DNA from: Lithospermum erythrorhizon
Lineage: Eukaryota > Streptophyta > Magnoliopsida > Boraginales > Boraginaceae
Assembly (NCBI GenBank): GCA_019722365.1
Contig: JADFUC010000501.1
Coordinates: 2,852,001-2,916,000 of the forward strand
Reading direction: 5' to 3'
Length of the DNA: 64,000 nt
Each line of letters begins with the position of its first letter. Position 1 is the first letter of the stretch. Below, one piece after another: positions 35,243 to 47,147 of this stretch. The notes below the pieces were generated by a model, which was not told the origin of the DNA, did no database searches, and saw only the letters and a program-made list of their open reading frames with translations. A program made the position numbers and the translations under genes.

Positions 35243-38200
35243 TTATTTCCAACGCAGGGACTCTCTGATGCCAGTATAAATGAGACCCAAAGATCGGCCA
35301 ATTAAAGAAACAAGGAAGAATGAAATGGCATCGCTAATTTTAGCAATGACTGTTCTCACCACTGGCATAGCAATATCAGACAATTCTAGGAATAAACTGA
35401 AGAAGTACCTCCTGCAGATCAAGAATTGTCAAGACATAATTAATACAGTAATACTTTTTGCACGAGCTATGGAGAAACAAGAATGGGAAACGAACACAGA
35501 TTACAATAAGGTACTTGGACTGCATCAAGTAAACAAGGAACTAATGTGATCGGTCCATTAATGAAGATGCGACATGCAGATGGAGTGATGGACAAATGAG
35601 GGAATGTGTATAAAGGTACAGAACTAACCACCCAGAAAGCGCACGAAGTTCCTTGATTCGCTTAACAGAGACAGACATCTGGCTTACTACGACAGTATAT
35701 AGAGGCTTCGGTGTGGCTTCAGACCTGTACAATCTAAGCTTCTTCCACCAGTTAAAGTTTGCATCATCGGCCTTCCGAGATTCATCAAATATCATACTTT
35801 GAAAAGTATAAAGTTCAAACCGGTCTTCGTACATGGATACAATTGCTTCCATGTTCTGATGCAACCACTGATGCAATGCCACCTGTTGATAAGATTGATT
35901 GTCAAAATTTAGCATCAGCCAAAATGTCTCATGATTCAGTTGTCTGATTATTTGACTCTCCTCCAAAATCAGAAGTATAATTTAGCATCAGCCAAAATGT
36001 CTCATGATTCAGTTATTGGGCAGCCATGAAGGTGGAAAAAATGTCACAAAAAAGGAGAATGTCTAGAGAAAATGAATATTTATTTTGGCAATATTATTCG
36101 AGTGTCATTAGCAATTAAGGGAACATTATTTTAGTGGCATCTCTATTCAGTCAGAACACCCTGTCATAACTTGCTGATCCAAACAGATACTTGAATTCCC
36201 AAGATTCTTGCATACCGGAAACCTCTACCATAACACAATGCCTATTTTGTTTTTCCATTATTTTACACCTTTCAATCTGATAGCAGATAAGATGGTGATT
36301 TGATATGGTCAAACTTTTGACTAAGTAAAGGAAGAAATCATAGTCCTCTCTTCCAAGTTGAGATTGACACGAGGCAACTCCAAGTACCTATTTTGTTCAT
36401 TTTTATAATTACCTCATTTCGTAACTTCTGAAGGGCTCTTGTTGACAGAGTGCATAAACTTATACCAAGGCTGTTTACTTCATTTGACATGCTACTGTCA
36501 ACAGATACAAGCTCCAAGTACATGTTCGCAATGCCATCAGCCAAAGTGATCACCAAATCCTCCAATAAGTCGACTGAGTGCTTGGAGAGCAAGTCATGGC
36601 CATAATAGTTGTTCTCCCTGTTCAAATGGAAGAAGTTCAAGAGTAAGTTATGAAACATGTATGTGAAAAGATTGGCATGAGTAACACAGTAAACCAGAGA
36701 AGAAGCTACCAATTTTACCTTATAAAACCAAACCGAAGGTAACATATCAATTCCAGATAGAGGTCCTCCTTTCCTGACTTTTTTATGTTTTGCAAAATAT
36801 TGTCATATCCATTGAATTTATCTACCATCATAGTAAATAGGGCCTGATTCCACGAACAACCCAATAAACAAGGGAATGAACTACATCAGTATTTGTAGTA
36901 AATTAGCAGAAAACATTTCTTGCATCACAATGTACCTTGTCATATTTGGTACTTTTAAGGCGAAGTTCTTCTTCCAACCAAGTCATGCACAAAGGTCGAC
37001 ACGAATCTTGAATTATACTCTTAAAAGTAAATTCTATATCCTTAATACTAACAGTATCAGACTTCCCGGAGACATTGTGCACCTACACAAATCAATCATC
37101 CAAACAAATACTGTCAGTGAAAATTTAAAGGCTAAAAGAAATCCATTTTCATCATTCTTCCAAAACAAAGTTATAAATACAATTTACACAGGAAATCTTT
37201 TTTTTAATCCATCTTCATTTAGCTGTGCAACATAAGAAAGTAGGTATATACTGAAATATAAGGATTCGGTTACAATTATATAACATGAAAATATTATTAC
37301 AAGCAGAGTGAGTATAAGAGAAGGCCAAAAATAGTCTAAAGCATCATCGGGATTTGAAGCAATGAATCAGGCAATTACAAAACATGCTAATTCTCTATAG
37401 TCTACACTTTTGCTTGTAGCATCTGAATATATAATTTCTGGCAATTCAGATGAGTTTTTCTTTTTAATCATAAAAGAGGATTCTTTTTAAACAACCTATG
37501 AATGACCATAGAGATGATAGAGATTGTGCCTGCCTGTTTCCTGAGCCACTGAAAACAAGCCCATAACAAACGCAGCTTTGGTCCCACAGCTAGAGCAGAC
37601 AAACTAGAAGGCCGCTTCTCATTAGATTGTTCAATTTCCGAAACTCTACCAGCCACGTCACCTTTATCCATGGCCATCACAGAATCTGACAATTTTCTCC
37701 CAACAGTATCCCAGGCTAATCGTGAATCATTTTCACTATTATCCTCCAGGGTACTGCAACAAGGATAGATATTCATTGGCTATAACCATTTTTTTGGACT
37801 CCCATAACTTCAGTGCCAATCCATAAAATTTTCAAAACAAGAATGATCACCCCAGTAACCTTTCTTACCTACCCGGATAGCAAGAACTTTCAGTGAGCAC
37901 TTTATCAGCAGAGTTGCTCTTCCGGTAATTAGAGAAACCCCCCTCCACGGGTATTACTCCAACCATGTAAGTGAGGAACATGCTTGTCATCAGAAGCCCT
38001 TGATCAAACAGATAAATCCAGTTCGGGATTGGAGCAGCATTACTTTGAAGAGAACCTAAGCAATAACAATGTAGAGCTCTCTCCTTGTGCAGTTTGCGTT
38101 TCTCAATGGCTGGGCTGAGTACACTTAACTTGGGCGCATTACAATAGAGAATTCGAGTATTTTTGCAAGGTCCAGATGAGAACTTCCTAGAACAAGATAA

Positions 38201-38414
38201 ATAGTATCAGGCTGGCAAACACAAATCAATATTTTAGCTTTGTTTGGAAAGGAATTTAGCGAAGCTTAAATGAGCTGCACAGGATAATAATTCAGTGAAA
38301 GAGGTACCTTCGAGTTTTGATTTTCAAGTTCACTTGTACAAGTAAAGGCCGATTCAACAAATTGCCATGAGTGTGCGGATTAAAGTGCGATGAAAATACC
38401 ACATGCTCTGCCAT
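35243..38414 (-). CDS. Conserved plant protein of unknown function, probable plastid targeting and C-terminal membrane segment
   Basis: Eight exons join in frame into about 514 residues, read right to left: 38414-38308, 38186-37869, 37753-37534, 37082-36936, 36843-36719, 36617-36413, 35882-35629, 35411-35243. The first 45 residues are basic and poor in acids (MAEHVVFSSHFNPHTHG then LKIKTRRKFSSG), like a chloroplast transit peptide. A hydrophobic stretch follows at about 86-105. The middle is helical, with NYYGHDLLSKHSVDLLEDLV and ALHQWLHQNMEAIVSMYEDRFEL. The end is hydrophobic and basic (about 465-514, ISFFLVSLIGRSLGLIYTG then RESLRWK), suggesting a membrane helix. I do not recognise the family and offer no function. 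The third exon ends at CAG followed by GCAGGC, so intron 3 would need a GC donor; that joint is the least certain. Confidence 0.8.
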
Positions 38415-38628
38415 TTAGGTTTGTATCCACTAGCAGTAAAAACAATCTATTGGATGTTTACATGTTGGATCAAATTGAGAACTGCGGCAGAGGCATAAGA
38501 ACACACATTCGTTAATGACTTCAGACAATTATATTGAATGCATTATATGTAACCAATCTTATAGTGCATCTAAAGAGGCTATTGCCTAAGCGGGGTAAAC
38601 GGCGTCAATTTGTACCTATATAATAATA

Positions 38629-38886
38629 CTCCCTCCATTTTTTTTATTTTAGTTGTCAGTTTTAGCCTAAATTTTTTGTTTCAAAATAGTTGTGACTTTA
38701 GCATAATAAATTACACTATTACATTTTCAATATATTTTTTACTACTTTTTATCTTTAAATTATCAACTAACCAATCATATAATTTCAATTAATAGTCATT
38801 CAACATTTTCAATGTAATTTTTTATTACTTTCTCTTTTCATTCATCAATGTGCAAATGCAAATGGCTAGAAAAACCAAAAAATGGG
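38629..38886. mobile_element. Stowaway-like MITE
   Basis: About 258 bp from CTCCCTCCATTTTTTTTATTT to AAACCAAAAAATGGG, flanked by TA at 38627-38628 and 38887-38888. Its interior matches the copies at 25778 and 62478, so this is one family with at least three members in the window. It sits about 215 bp upstream of the start codon of the unknown-function gene. Confidence 0.7.
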
Positions 38887-39515
38887 TAATAACTATTCAA
38901 ATAACAAATTACATCATATATTGAAAATTAATGAAATTTATTAAGCATTATAAAAGTCAACTTCAAATGCAATAAAAGTGTGAAATTACAAAGACCCTAA
39001 ACACGAGGGGGGAGGATTAAGTTAATTAGGCGTATCGGAGAAGGAACGGAGAGGGGAAAGGATGAGTGATTGTGATAATAGAATTTCAGCTTTTAGTCTT
39101 TGTGGAATTTGCAAAACTGGACAAATTTATGGGAAAATAATTAATCCTTGGTTCATACTAGTTCTCTATAATAGTAATTTGCACATAAATTTAGAAAATG
39201 AAAAAATAGTCAAAAAATATATTAAAAATATAAAATGATAATTAAAAAAATATATTAAAAATATAAAATTATAATTTTATATGTTAAAAAGACTAGTAAT
39301 TTGAAAAAAAAGAAAGTCTAAAAAGACCACTAAAGTAAATGAAAGTAGAGCTATTTTTATTGGAAAGTGGATGAATGGGCTTTTCTTTGGTTGGCCTTAA
39401 ATTATCAAGGCCCTACACTATTTTGGCACTGCATCAGTGCATAGTACTTGGATTGTGTAATTTCTCATAATATCAATTGGTTTTAAATAAAATATCATGA
39501 ATTCTTAACAATATA

Positions 39516-39795
39516 CTCCATCCATTTTTTTTTAATTATCATTCTAGTAATTTTCACTTCAATTAAGAATTCATTGATAATGAATGACATTTTACATATA
39601 TATTTCTAATTAATGAATCAAATAACAATTTAATGAATGTATTTAGTATTAGAAGATTTTATACATATATATTAAATAGAGCTTAAAATGAAAAAGCAAA
39701 TCAGATAATGTATTGGAATTAGAAATGATAAAGTATTTTAAAAGCAATTTTTATTACTAGGCTGTGACAACTGACAGTAAAAAAAATGGAAGGGG
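39516..39795. mobile_element. Stowaway-like MITE
   Basis: About 280 bp from CTCCATCCATTTTTTTTTAAT to CAGTAAAAAAAATGGAAGGGG, flanked by TA at 39514-39515 and 39796-39797. The terminal repeats pair over about 17 bp with a few mismatches. It is non-coding. Confidence 0.75.
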
Positions 39796-40227
39796 TATAG
39801 TTCTTATTTGATATTACTTTGAAGTTGACTTAATCCTAATTTGTTATTTGTGGCGGAATTAGAAATTTTATGTATAAATGACGAATGAATTAATATTATA
39901 GACAAATAAAGGAAAATATAAAAATATAGATAGAGGAACAACATAAATTTTAAATAAATGAATGGTAGGACTATTAACTCCTCTTGCACCCCTTAATTCC
40001 TCCACTGCTTGTAATAACATATTTAACATGTTTAAACTCTAGCGGACTCATTACTTGTTAGTGGTTCGAGTCCATCTCCCCACTATTGATAGTCTTTTAG
40101 AAAACAAAAAGAAAGGATGAATTTCTGTAGAAAGTAAGGTCCCTTTTTCATAAACATTTGCATATGGAGATTCATGTGATAATCATATTCTAAGAAATAA
40201 CATTAATGTATGATGGGCATCTAATGT

Positions 40228-41359
40228 TCAATCTTCAATGGGTACACCGCGGTCATTGACATCAGTGGAGGAAGGTTGTACGCTTGAGACAGCTGGAGGT
40301 ACATATTCTGGAGAGGCTGCTTTCAATGCGCTTGATGAAGTCTCAGGGACACCATTACCATTAGTCGACATTTCTACTGTGGATGACTTTGGAATTATCC
40401 CTTGTGCTTCCATCGCTTCACGTGCAGCAACTTCTTTGGCTCGTTTAGCTCTTTCTAGCACTTCATCCTGCAGATGACAATAATAACATCAGGAATGCCT
40501 CATCAAGTGCTGATATTGGCAATCACTGCCAAGTTCAGATGGATTTAAACAAGATTGCTCTTAGCGTAGCATCATTATGTTTATCAAAATTACAGGCATT
40601 CAAAACTATTCCTGGGAATTTAATTAGGATGATCCTGAAGCTCCGATTGATGCTCTTAGTCTGACAAAAGAATGTTATAAGGAAATACAAAGATTTCGAC
40701 ATTCGTTTCAATTCCTCCAGCCATCAATCCCAATTCCCAAAACAAAACTTTCAGATTTACTACTCGGAAGTGTGTTATCAATGTAAACATCCATAGTTGA
40801 GTTTCAACACGGAAAGAAGGTTGTATACATAATCAATTGCACTATTCCCTTCTTCCTAGCAATAACTGAATACCTGAAACTCTTGAACTTGCTTTTGTTG
40901 TTCAGCTTGCACCCTGCCAACTGTGCTCAGGAACTCCCCAACAGTAGACTCGATACGTTCGCTTAGAGCCTCGGCCAGAGCCTTCCCAAGGAAAAATGCA
41001 TCCAGGACACTCTTGCTTTCATTTTGACCTGCAAAACATACAACCAAGCTCATCACACTCTAGAAGAAACCAGTGAACAAATTCAAATAACTCAGTAACA
41101 ATGGCAAAATATAACAATTGGAAACCCCAACAATTATTATTTTTATTTAAATAAATAAGTTTAATGTTACATTCGTTCAAGATCCGTCACTAATATAAAC
41201 TACTAAGAAAAAAACAAATTATATGTTCATCTACCTCCAAATCAACAAATAAATAAGTAATTATAAGTGTATAAATAGTTGAAAGTTGAATACCAGGTGA
41301 GGTGTTACTGTTACATCTGAAAGTACTCCTCGGAAATAACTTAAGACATGAAACGACAT
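40228..41359 (-). CDS. Small chloroplast-type protein resembling At4g13200 (start unresolved)
   Basis: Exons read right to left: a first exon ending at 41294, then 41028-40874, then 40467-40228 with the stop. The core reads GQNESKSVLDAFFLGKALAE, ALSERIESTVGEFLSTVGRV and QAEQQKQVQEFQDEVLERAK, followed by a hydrophilic tail ending DRGVPIED. This resembles the uncharacterised chloroplast protein At4g13200, found in plastoglobule and thylakoid preparations. The core predicts amphipathic and coiled helices. In the frame that splices correctly, the first exon encodes SCLKLFPRSTFRCNSNTSPG, a plausible transit-peptide end, but no ATG opens that frame before a TAA. The only nearby ATG (41359) is in another frame. 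The start may be in an unseen upstream exon, or a small indel has broken it. Confidence 0.7.
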
Positions 41360-42661
41360 CGTATTATTAGGGGGTGAATAGGGCTAGTTATTAAGAACTG
41401 AAGATAAATTGATGATTCTGTGGCGAGGATGTTGTAATAGAGTTTGGGAAAGAGAGTGGTAATAAACTCCCTCATTTCAACTATTTTCTTTAAACCTTGC
41501 TGTTCTTATGCTCTAGCCTATAGGTGTTGAATATCACTACTTTCGATTCTTACAGAATACATTAAATAGAGATTAATTAAATTTTGAGTTGGCTTTTAAG
41601 TGCGAACTTTTATGCTAATATAATTTAGTCTTAATTATCGTTGATCTAATTAAGTCTGCATGTGATTAATCAATCATGATGTGGGGGAGGTTATTCGAAG
41701 ATGTCTCGGAGACAGTCAGTATGGCAAATATAATACCAGACACGACCACTTTGAATCAGCCAATGATTCTGTCTTCTTGCTTAGGATCGAACCAACGTCA
41801 AATCTTGGCATTCTTGTATGAGAAATGACCAGATGTCGTACGAGATGTCTATAAATTAGTTGATTTGGTGCTAACTATGTTAACATGGGTATAGTGCGTA
41901 TGTCTTTCGAATGCTTAAACGTTTGAATATATATCTTTCTGAAAGCTCTTTAATTTTAGAAGGGCCAATGTGTTTTAAGTATATATATTTCAGATAAAAC
42001 CCCAAATTGTTAGCTCACCTAACGTCAAATCCTTATGATTGCTCGCTAATATATGGAGTATTATATTATCAATCTCTTTTATTAATGTTAATTACCACTC
42101 AACTAAGACTTATGGCTACTTTACCCGAGTTGTACTCATCATAGAATAGTGTTTATAGTGAAAGTACTATAATGCCCCCTATATTTAAATACTAATTGAT
42201 TGAAGGAGTACAATTAGGAACAAATAATTATTTAACAACTGGCCTCTCTCTGTTTAAACGATGGAGGCGAGCTAAAACTTTGAGCTTGACTGTTGCCACA
42301 AGTTCAATTTAGTAGGATGGGAATGTTAATCTCAAGAGCAATCTACAAACTCTTAAATGCGGTGTGGGTTTAATCTCATAAAAAGGGAACATTGTATTGA
42401 AATAATTAAAAGAAAAATTTAATGCCATCGTTGAGGATTGCGATTAACTCATTTACAGTTTCACGTTTACATGTCGTCCCCGCCTAATCACGCGTAGTCT
42501 TTTCCTACTCCTTTCTCTCTCTCTCCGCCTCCATTAAAAATCCAACTTTCAAATCGTACCAAAAACATTTCAAATTATTTCTCTTTTCCTACCCCATATA
42601 TATTCTATATTACTCCGTATAATATTAGATTTTAAAAAACCAAAAGAAAGTGGACAACAAA
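41360..42661. other. Intergenic region between two divergent genes
   Basis: Contains the promoters of the minus-strand plastid-type gene and the plus-strand VAMP72 gene. A CT-rich stretch (CTTTCTCTCTCTCTCCGCC near 42510-42530) and ATATATTCTATATT near 42597 lie shortly upstream of the VAMP72 start and could be its core promoter elements. No coding exon is seen. Confidence 0.4.
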
Positions 42662-44967
42662 ATGGGACAACAATCGTTGATCTACAGTTTTGTAGCACGA
42701 GGAACAGTGATATTGTCGGAATTCACAGAATTCAACGGGAATTTCGCAAGTATTGCTGCTCAATGTCTCCAGAAGCTTCCTGCTACTAACAATAAATTCA
42801 CATATACTTGTGATGCTCACACCTTCAACTACCTTGTTCAAGATGGCTTCAGTTACTTCCACTTTAATCTCTTTTTTTTTATATTGTAGATCTGATATTG
42901 ATTTAGTTATGTTGGGTTTGTTTTCTGATTTGCTAGAGTTTTTTGTGATATGGAGTTTGATGAAGTTGGATTTGATTGATATATGAAATGATGGATTATT
43001 TGGTATAGACTATATAAATACTGCTAGATTAAGTTAGTAGATCGATGTTTTCAAATTGAGGAAATGAAAGATTAATGATTACTTGAATTTCTTTTGGTTT
43101 GTTTTAACGATTTTTGTTTTGTGAGTTGGGAGATTTTGGTTTAGCTGAAAATGTTTATTGACTGATCTGATGTGTAATCCTTGCTAGTATGGTTTTGTTT
43201 TATGTAGCTAGCTATTAGTTTGGGATTGGTCTTGGATTGTAATGACTTCTTATGATGTTGCTAGCGTTGCGTGGGTATTTAGGTAGTAATTGCTGATGAC
43301 TGATCAGTTGATGGCATGATGCAATGTGCATCTGGATCCCTAATTTAGAAAATATGCAGAAATCGTTTCAATGTAAACAATTTCAATGTACCATGGATTA
43401 TGTTTGATCAATGGATACTCGTTGGTTGGTAATGACATTTTAATGTGTTCTTAGCATCCTGTCGTGCTATTGTTGGGTTTGCTCTTGCTTCTGTTAACTT
43501 GGTATGATTGATGACTTAGTGATTTTTCAATTGGAATAGTTTAGACAGTCCTTACGATCAATGTAGTTATTTTAGACGGGTTGATTTACGAACATGTCTT
43601 CGCTCAGCTATCTGCAATGGAATAGCTTTGTCAAATATAATATCCAATGTCCTAGGCCCAAGTGGTTTTTTCTTGAGTAGTTGAGTTATTAGACTTACCC
43701 CCTTTTTTGTCATTTCACAGCGTACTGTGTTGTGGCTGTTGAGTCTGTTGGCAGACAGCTTCCGATGGCATTTTTAGAGCGAACTAAGGAGGAATTTACT
43801 AAGAAATATAGTGGTGGGAAAGCAGCTACAGCTGTTGCCAATAGCTTAAACAGAGAATTTGGGTATTCTCGTTATTCTTAATATATGAAGCATGTATTCT
43901 ATCCTGCTACTGATTGAGTGTAATTTTTGTTGTGGTTCTCTTGATGAAAAATGATAATTTCAGGCCCAAGCTGAAGGAGCAAATGCAGTACTGTGTGGAT
44001 AACCCAGAAGAGATCAACAAACTTGCGAAGGTGAAGGCTCAGGTTTCAGAAGTTAAGGGTGTGATGATGGAAAACATAGAGAAGGTAAGAAGACCAACAT
44101 ATGTGTTGTGTATTTGAATTATAATGATGTTGTACGAGGGTATTAATTGTCCAGGTTCGTTTTCGACAAAGAACTAAAAATATTGTTTTTGTGCAGTACG
44201 TGTAATGAAATTTTGTTTTGTTGAAGGTTCTTGATCGTGGAGAGAAAATTGAGCTACTTGTAGATAAGACAGAGAATTTGCGATCCCAGGTTTGTGTTTC
44301 AACCCCACAACCCATCCTCCAATATAAATTCACATTTTAAGTTTCTGTAATTTAAGAAAGGCATTGGAGTTGAGAGCCTTGTGAGTTTAGTGAGCCTAAT
44401 AAGACATACTTGGGTATTTCTCAAACTTGCAAATGTGACTGTTACGGTAGTATGCAGCAGTTATCATTCAATCATCAGTTAACTTTTACTCGTAGTAATA
44501 GCTAACTGATAACCAAATACTCCATTATCTGTAAGTATTATAAGTATCTCTTTTTATGCTCCTTGTTCATATGGAGGCTTTTGCTTGGTGATCTCTCCTT
44601 CTGTCTCTTTACTGCACTCCTGTAACATTTCCAGTAATGGATATTCACTAATACTTGCTTAGTAATTGTGTAATTAATATGCACTGTTGAACCATTGTAG
44701 GCACAAGATTTCAAAACGCAAGGAACCACGATGAGACGGAAGATGTGGTTGCAGAACACTCATCGTCCTGGGGATTATCTGGTTAAATGCAATTAGCATA
44801 TGGTTTCCCCCCCCCCCCCAACAGCAATAGTCCTATGTTATGGGGTTCAATATTTGCCATGTATAATCACAATTAATTCTTCCTGTGGCTGCATTTTGCC
44901 AGGACTCTTTTTCATTACAACAATGCTTGCATGTATAATAGTAGTGTGTTCGACTGGTTTCAATTGA
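42662..44967 (+). CDS. VAMP72: VAMP72-family R-SNARE (vesicle-associated membrane protein) with divergent last exon
   Basis: Exons 42662-42851, 43721-43862, 43964-44084, 44227-44289 and 44701-44764 join in frame; adding 44903-44967 gives about 214 residues. The start [18 protein letters not shown] opens a longin domain (about 1-125), followed by an R-SNARE motif (about 127-190) with the central Arg in [19 protein letters not shown]-SNAREs on secretory vesicles pair with plasma-membrane syntaxins; VAMP721/722 act in secretion, cell-plate formation and defence. After [10 protein letters not shown] the family normally continues straight into a membrane anchor. Here simple read-through gives [11 protein letters not shown] and stops at 44796 with no anchor. 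A weak GT donor at 44765 joined to the AG at 44901-44902 restores a hydrophobic end, [20 protein letters not shown], resembling the usual tail. Which form is made is unknown. Confidence 0.88.
44807..44819. repeat. Poly-C tract (13 C)
   Basis: Thirteen C in a row just downstream of the VAMP72 read-through stop and immediately before AACAG, so it could act as a polypyrimidine tract. Homopolymers of this kind are also prone to sequencing and replication slippage. Confidence 0.9.
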
Positions 44968-45411
44968 GTTTCATATGCAGTTCCATTTCTTTTTTTCACA
45001 TTTTCAGCCGACCCTATTTTTCTATCAATATTTTTATGCACAGTATACAAACTCAAAATTTAATTGTATTTACAACTACAACAACTAAAGAGGGTAATGA
45101 TTTTTTCACTTAGCACAAAAGTAATGACCAAGATGCAAGGGAAAAACTTTTGTTTCACATTTCCGGAAAGACCACCTATTTGTTCGTTTACCAGGTTCAG
45201 CACGAAATCATAAAGAAAGTCTACCGAGCATTTGGTACTGGCTTATAGTACTCCACAGTCCACACTACACCTCCTTATTATGATTCATTTTTATAATTCA
45301 TACATTTCTATAATACATACAGGAAAACCCCTTTATGTTTACAGTTTACACATGCCATTGTGATGCTTATATAGACTTCTTTATCTAGTCACTATTCACT
45401 TAATTAGCAAT
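44968..45411. other. Convergent intergenic region
   Basis: Separates the convergent VAMP72 and SDI1-like genes and should hold both 3' ends. No coding exon is seen. Confidence 0.45.
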
Positions 45412-47147
45412 TTAGCATGCTAATTGATCTGTGTAAGCAGAGATCTCTTCAAATATGGGAAGCCTTCTTGATCTCACAGGGGCCCATTCATTGATTAACC
45501 TATCCAACCCATCAACAAAATCATCTTCAATACTTAGGCCCGGAAGATTTGGAAAAAACTGCAAATGCTGCATTTCTTCAATTTCCAACATTAATTCCTC
45601 AGCTCTTTTTCTTGATTTTGCATCATCTGAACCTGGAAGTTTACCTTGTAAAACATCCTCAACAACTAATCGGGCCTCATCATATCGGGCTTGTTTGATG
45701 AAGCAATGGGCCAAGTTTGTAGCTTTATTTGCATCGGCATCTATCATTTGGGCCTTTCGGTATACTACCTCGGCGTTAATGTAATTCCCTTTTTGCATAT
45801 AGGCCCAACCCAAATTACCCTATGACAATTGTTGATTGATCGAAGTGATTAGCATTTTCATGATTACTTACCAAGATAATTTTATGTACTTATAAGTGAG
45901 CAAAGTAATTTTGCATGCATGGAGTGTTACTTACCAAAATTCTGGCTGTTTCTTGCCTAACAGAAACTTGGAATTTCTTCCCATGAGAGCGAGCTGTTTT
46001 AGTTGGTTTCCCATTAAAAGCCTCCCCTTTGTATATTAACCGAAGCTTTCTTTTAAGCAACATTATTTGTTCATCCACTTTGCCACATTTCTGCAAAATC
46101 CATTCGATTTTAATATATGTATTCTCATCATGTTGCGAAATAAAAAATTTTACAGAAAACGGACAGACATGATACTAGACAAATAAAAGAAAACGCAAAA
46201 TTGGAGCCGATGAAATAACTTTAAAATTTTTATTTTACAATTATTTGGTGACATTCTCAACACACCTCCTCTAGTTCCACTTAAGACAACAATATATACA
46301 CACGTACCTTGTATAGGTCAATGAGGACATTGTCAAGTGATTCTAGGTTGCCAGTGCAACTTGACTTCATGCCTTGATTGGCTATTGGCTTCAGCTCTAC
46401 CCAATTGTTTCATAACAACTGCCATGTCCTTAAGAGCACTATCCACTCTATCTCCTGCATTTATAGCCTTCCAAAACCATACTATTGCTCCCTCTGGATC
46501 CTTCTCAACTACCTGAACTACCCCACCATTCAAAAGATTCATACCACTAAATAATACTCCCTCTATCCCTTAATGTAAGGGATATTTTGCCATTTTTAGA
46601 AATCTCAAAACATATTTTCATTTTGACTAAATGTTTGTGAAATGAATGGAGGGAAATTTAAGTATGAGAGATAAATTTAAAATTTTATTAAAGTTTGTAT
46701 AAAGTCAAATGAGAATTAAAAATTGTTATGGAAGAAGTATAGATAACACATGATAAATTTAATAAAAGTACAACTTAAATTTTCTAAAATGATTATTCAA
46801 ACTTCGGAAACAGTCTTCTTGTTATCACTTGATTAATAAATACTAATATTGTTTATTATCCGGCCCCCTTATTCCATTTAGACTGAAGCCTTTTCAAAGG
46901 CACCGAAATATGTTAATGTTTTGATTTATCAAACATCGAGTTAAACTTAGATAGGAATAGGAATATCATCCATTATTACTCTTCATTATTGATGTAAAAA
47001 AAAGTAGCTAACCTGAGCATATTTGGCTCTACCATATGGACCATCTCCTGGAGGAACTTTGTGAATCAAATGGGAATAATCTTTCTCTATTGCTTTGTTT
47101 GGAGATGATGAAGAAGAGGCCTTGTTTAGCATACTAATTCCTTCCAT
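45412..47147 (-). pseudogene. SDI1: SDI1/POLLENLESS3-like TPR protein gene with a frameshift in exon 2
   Basis: Four exons read right to left: 47147-47013, 46512-46308, 46090-45935, 45819-45412. Exon 1 encodes MEGISMLNKASSS through HKVPPGDGPYGRAKYAQ. Exon 2 has VVEKDPEGAIVWFWKAINAG and DSALKDMAVVMKQLGRAE. Exons 3 and 4 encode KCGKVDEQIMLLKRKLRLIY, GEAFNGKPTKTARSHGKKFQ, ARILGNLGWAYMQ and RRLPIFEEISAYTDQLAC. This is the SDI1/SDI2 (sulfur deficiency-induced) branch of the MS5/POLLENLESS3 TPR family; SDI proteins repress aliphatic glucosinolate synthesis under sulfur shortage in Arabidopsis. Exon 2 is 205 bp, which breaks the frame: after LGRAE the frame runs to a stop, while the family-like sequence ESLDNVLIDLYK resumes one base out. 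The other exons are intact, so this is either a young pseudogene, an inactive allele or a sequence error. An internal ATG in exon 2 could start a shortened protein. A MITE lies in intron 1. Confidence 0.75.
46557..46737. mobile_element. Stowaway-like MITE inside intron 1 of the SDI1-like gene
   Basis: About 181 bp from CTCCCTCTATCCCTTAATG to ATTGTTATGGAAGAAG, flanked by TA at 46555-46556 and 46738-46739. It starts only 44 bp inside the intron acceptor side of exon 2. It is non-coding. Confidence 0.7.

Larger units (their letters stand above)
38415..40227. other. Intergenic region with two Stowaway-like MITEs
   Basis: Lies between two minus-strand genes. It holds the MITEs at 38629 and 39516 and a short stretch near 40058-40075 with a Pol III B-box-like GTGGTTCGAGTCC that does not fold as a tRNA. 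No coding exon is seen. Confidence 0.45.

Noticed and set aside
40058..40075. Possible tRNA gene with a B-box-like GTGGTTCGAGTCC
   Set aside because: No acceptor stem, anticodon arm or A box is found at the right spacing; at most a SINE remnant.
41294..41359. Protein start MSFHVLSYFRGVLSD for the At4g13200-like gene
   Set aside because: Its frame does not match the phase of the next conserved exon unless a different acceptor at 41060 is used, and it looks less like a transit peptide than the other frame.
42650..42661. Upstream ATG-proximal codons MDNK before [10 protein letters not shown] in VAMP72
   Set aside because: VAMP72 proteins begin at [10 protein letters not shown]; the upstream ATG lies only four codons earlier and is not a family feature.
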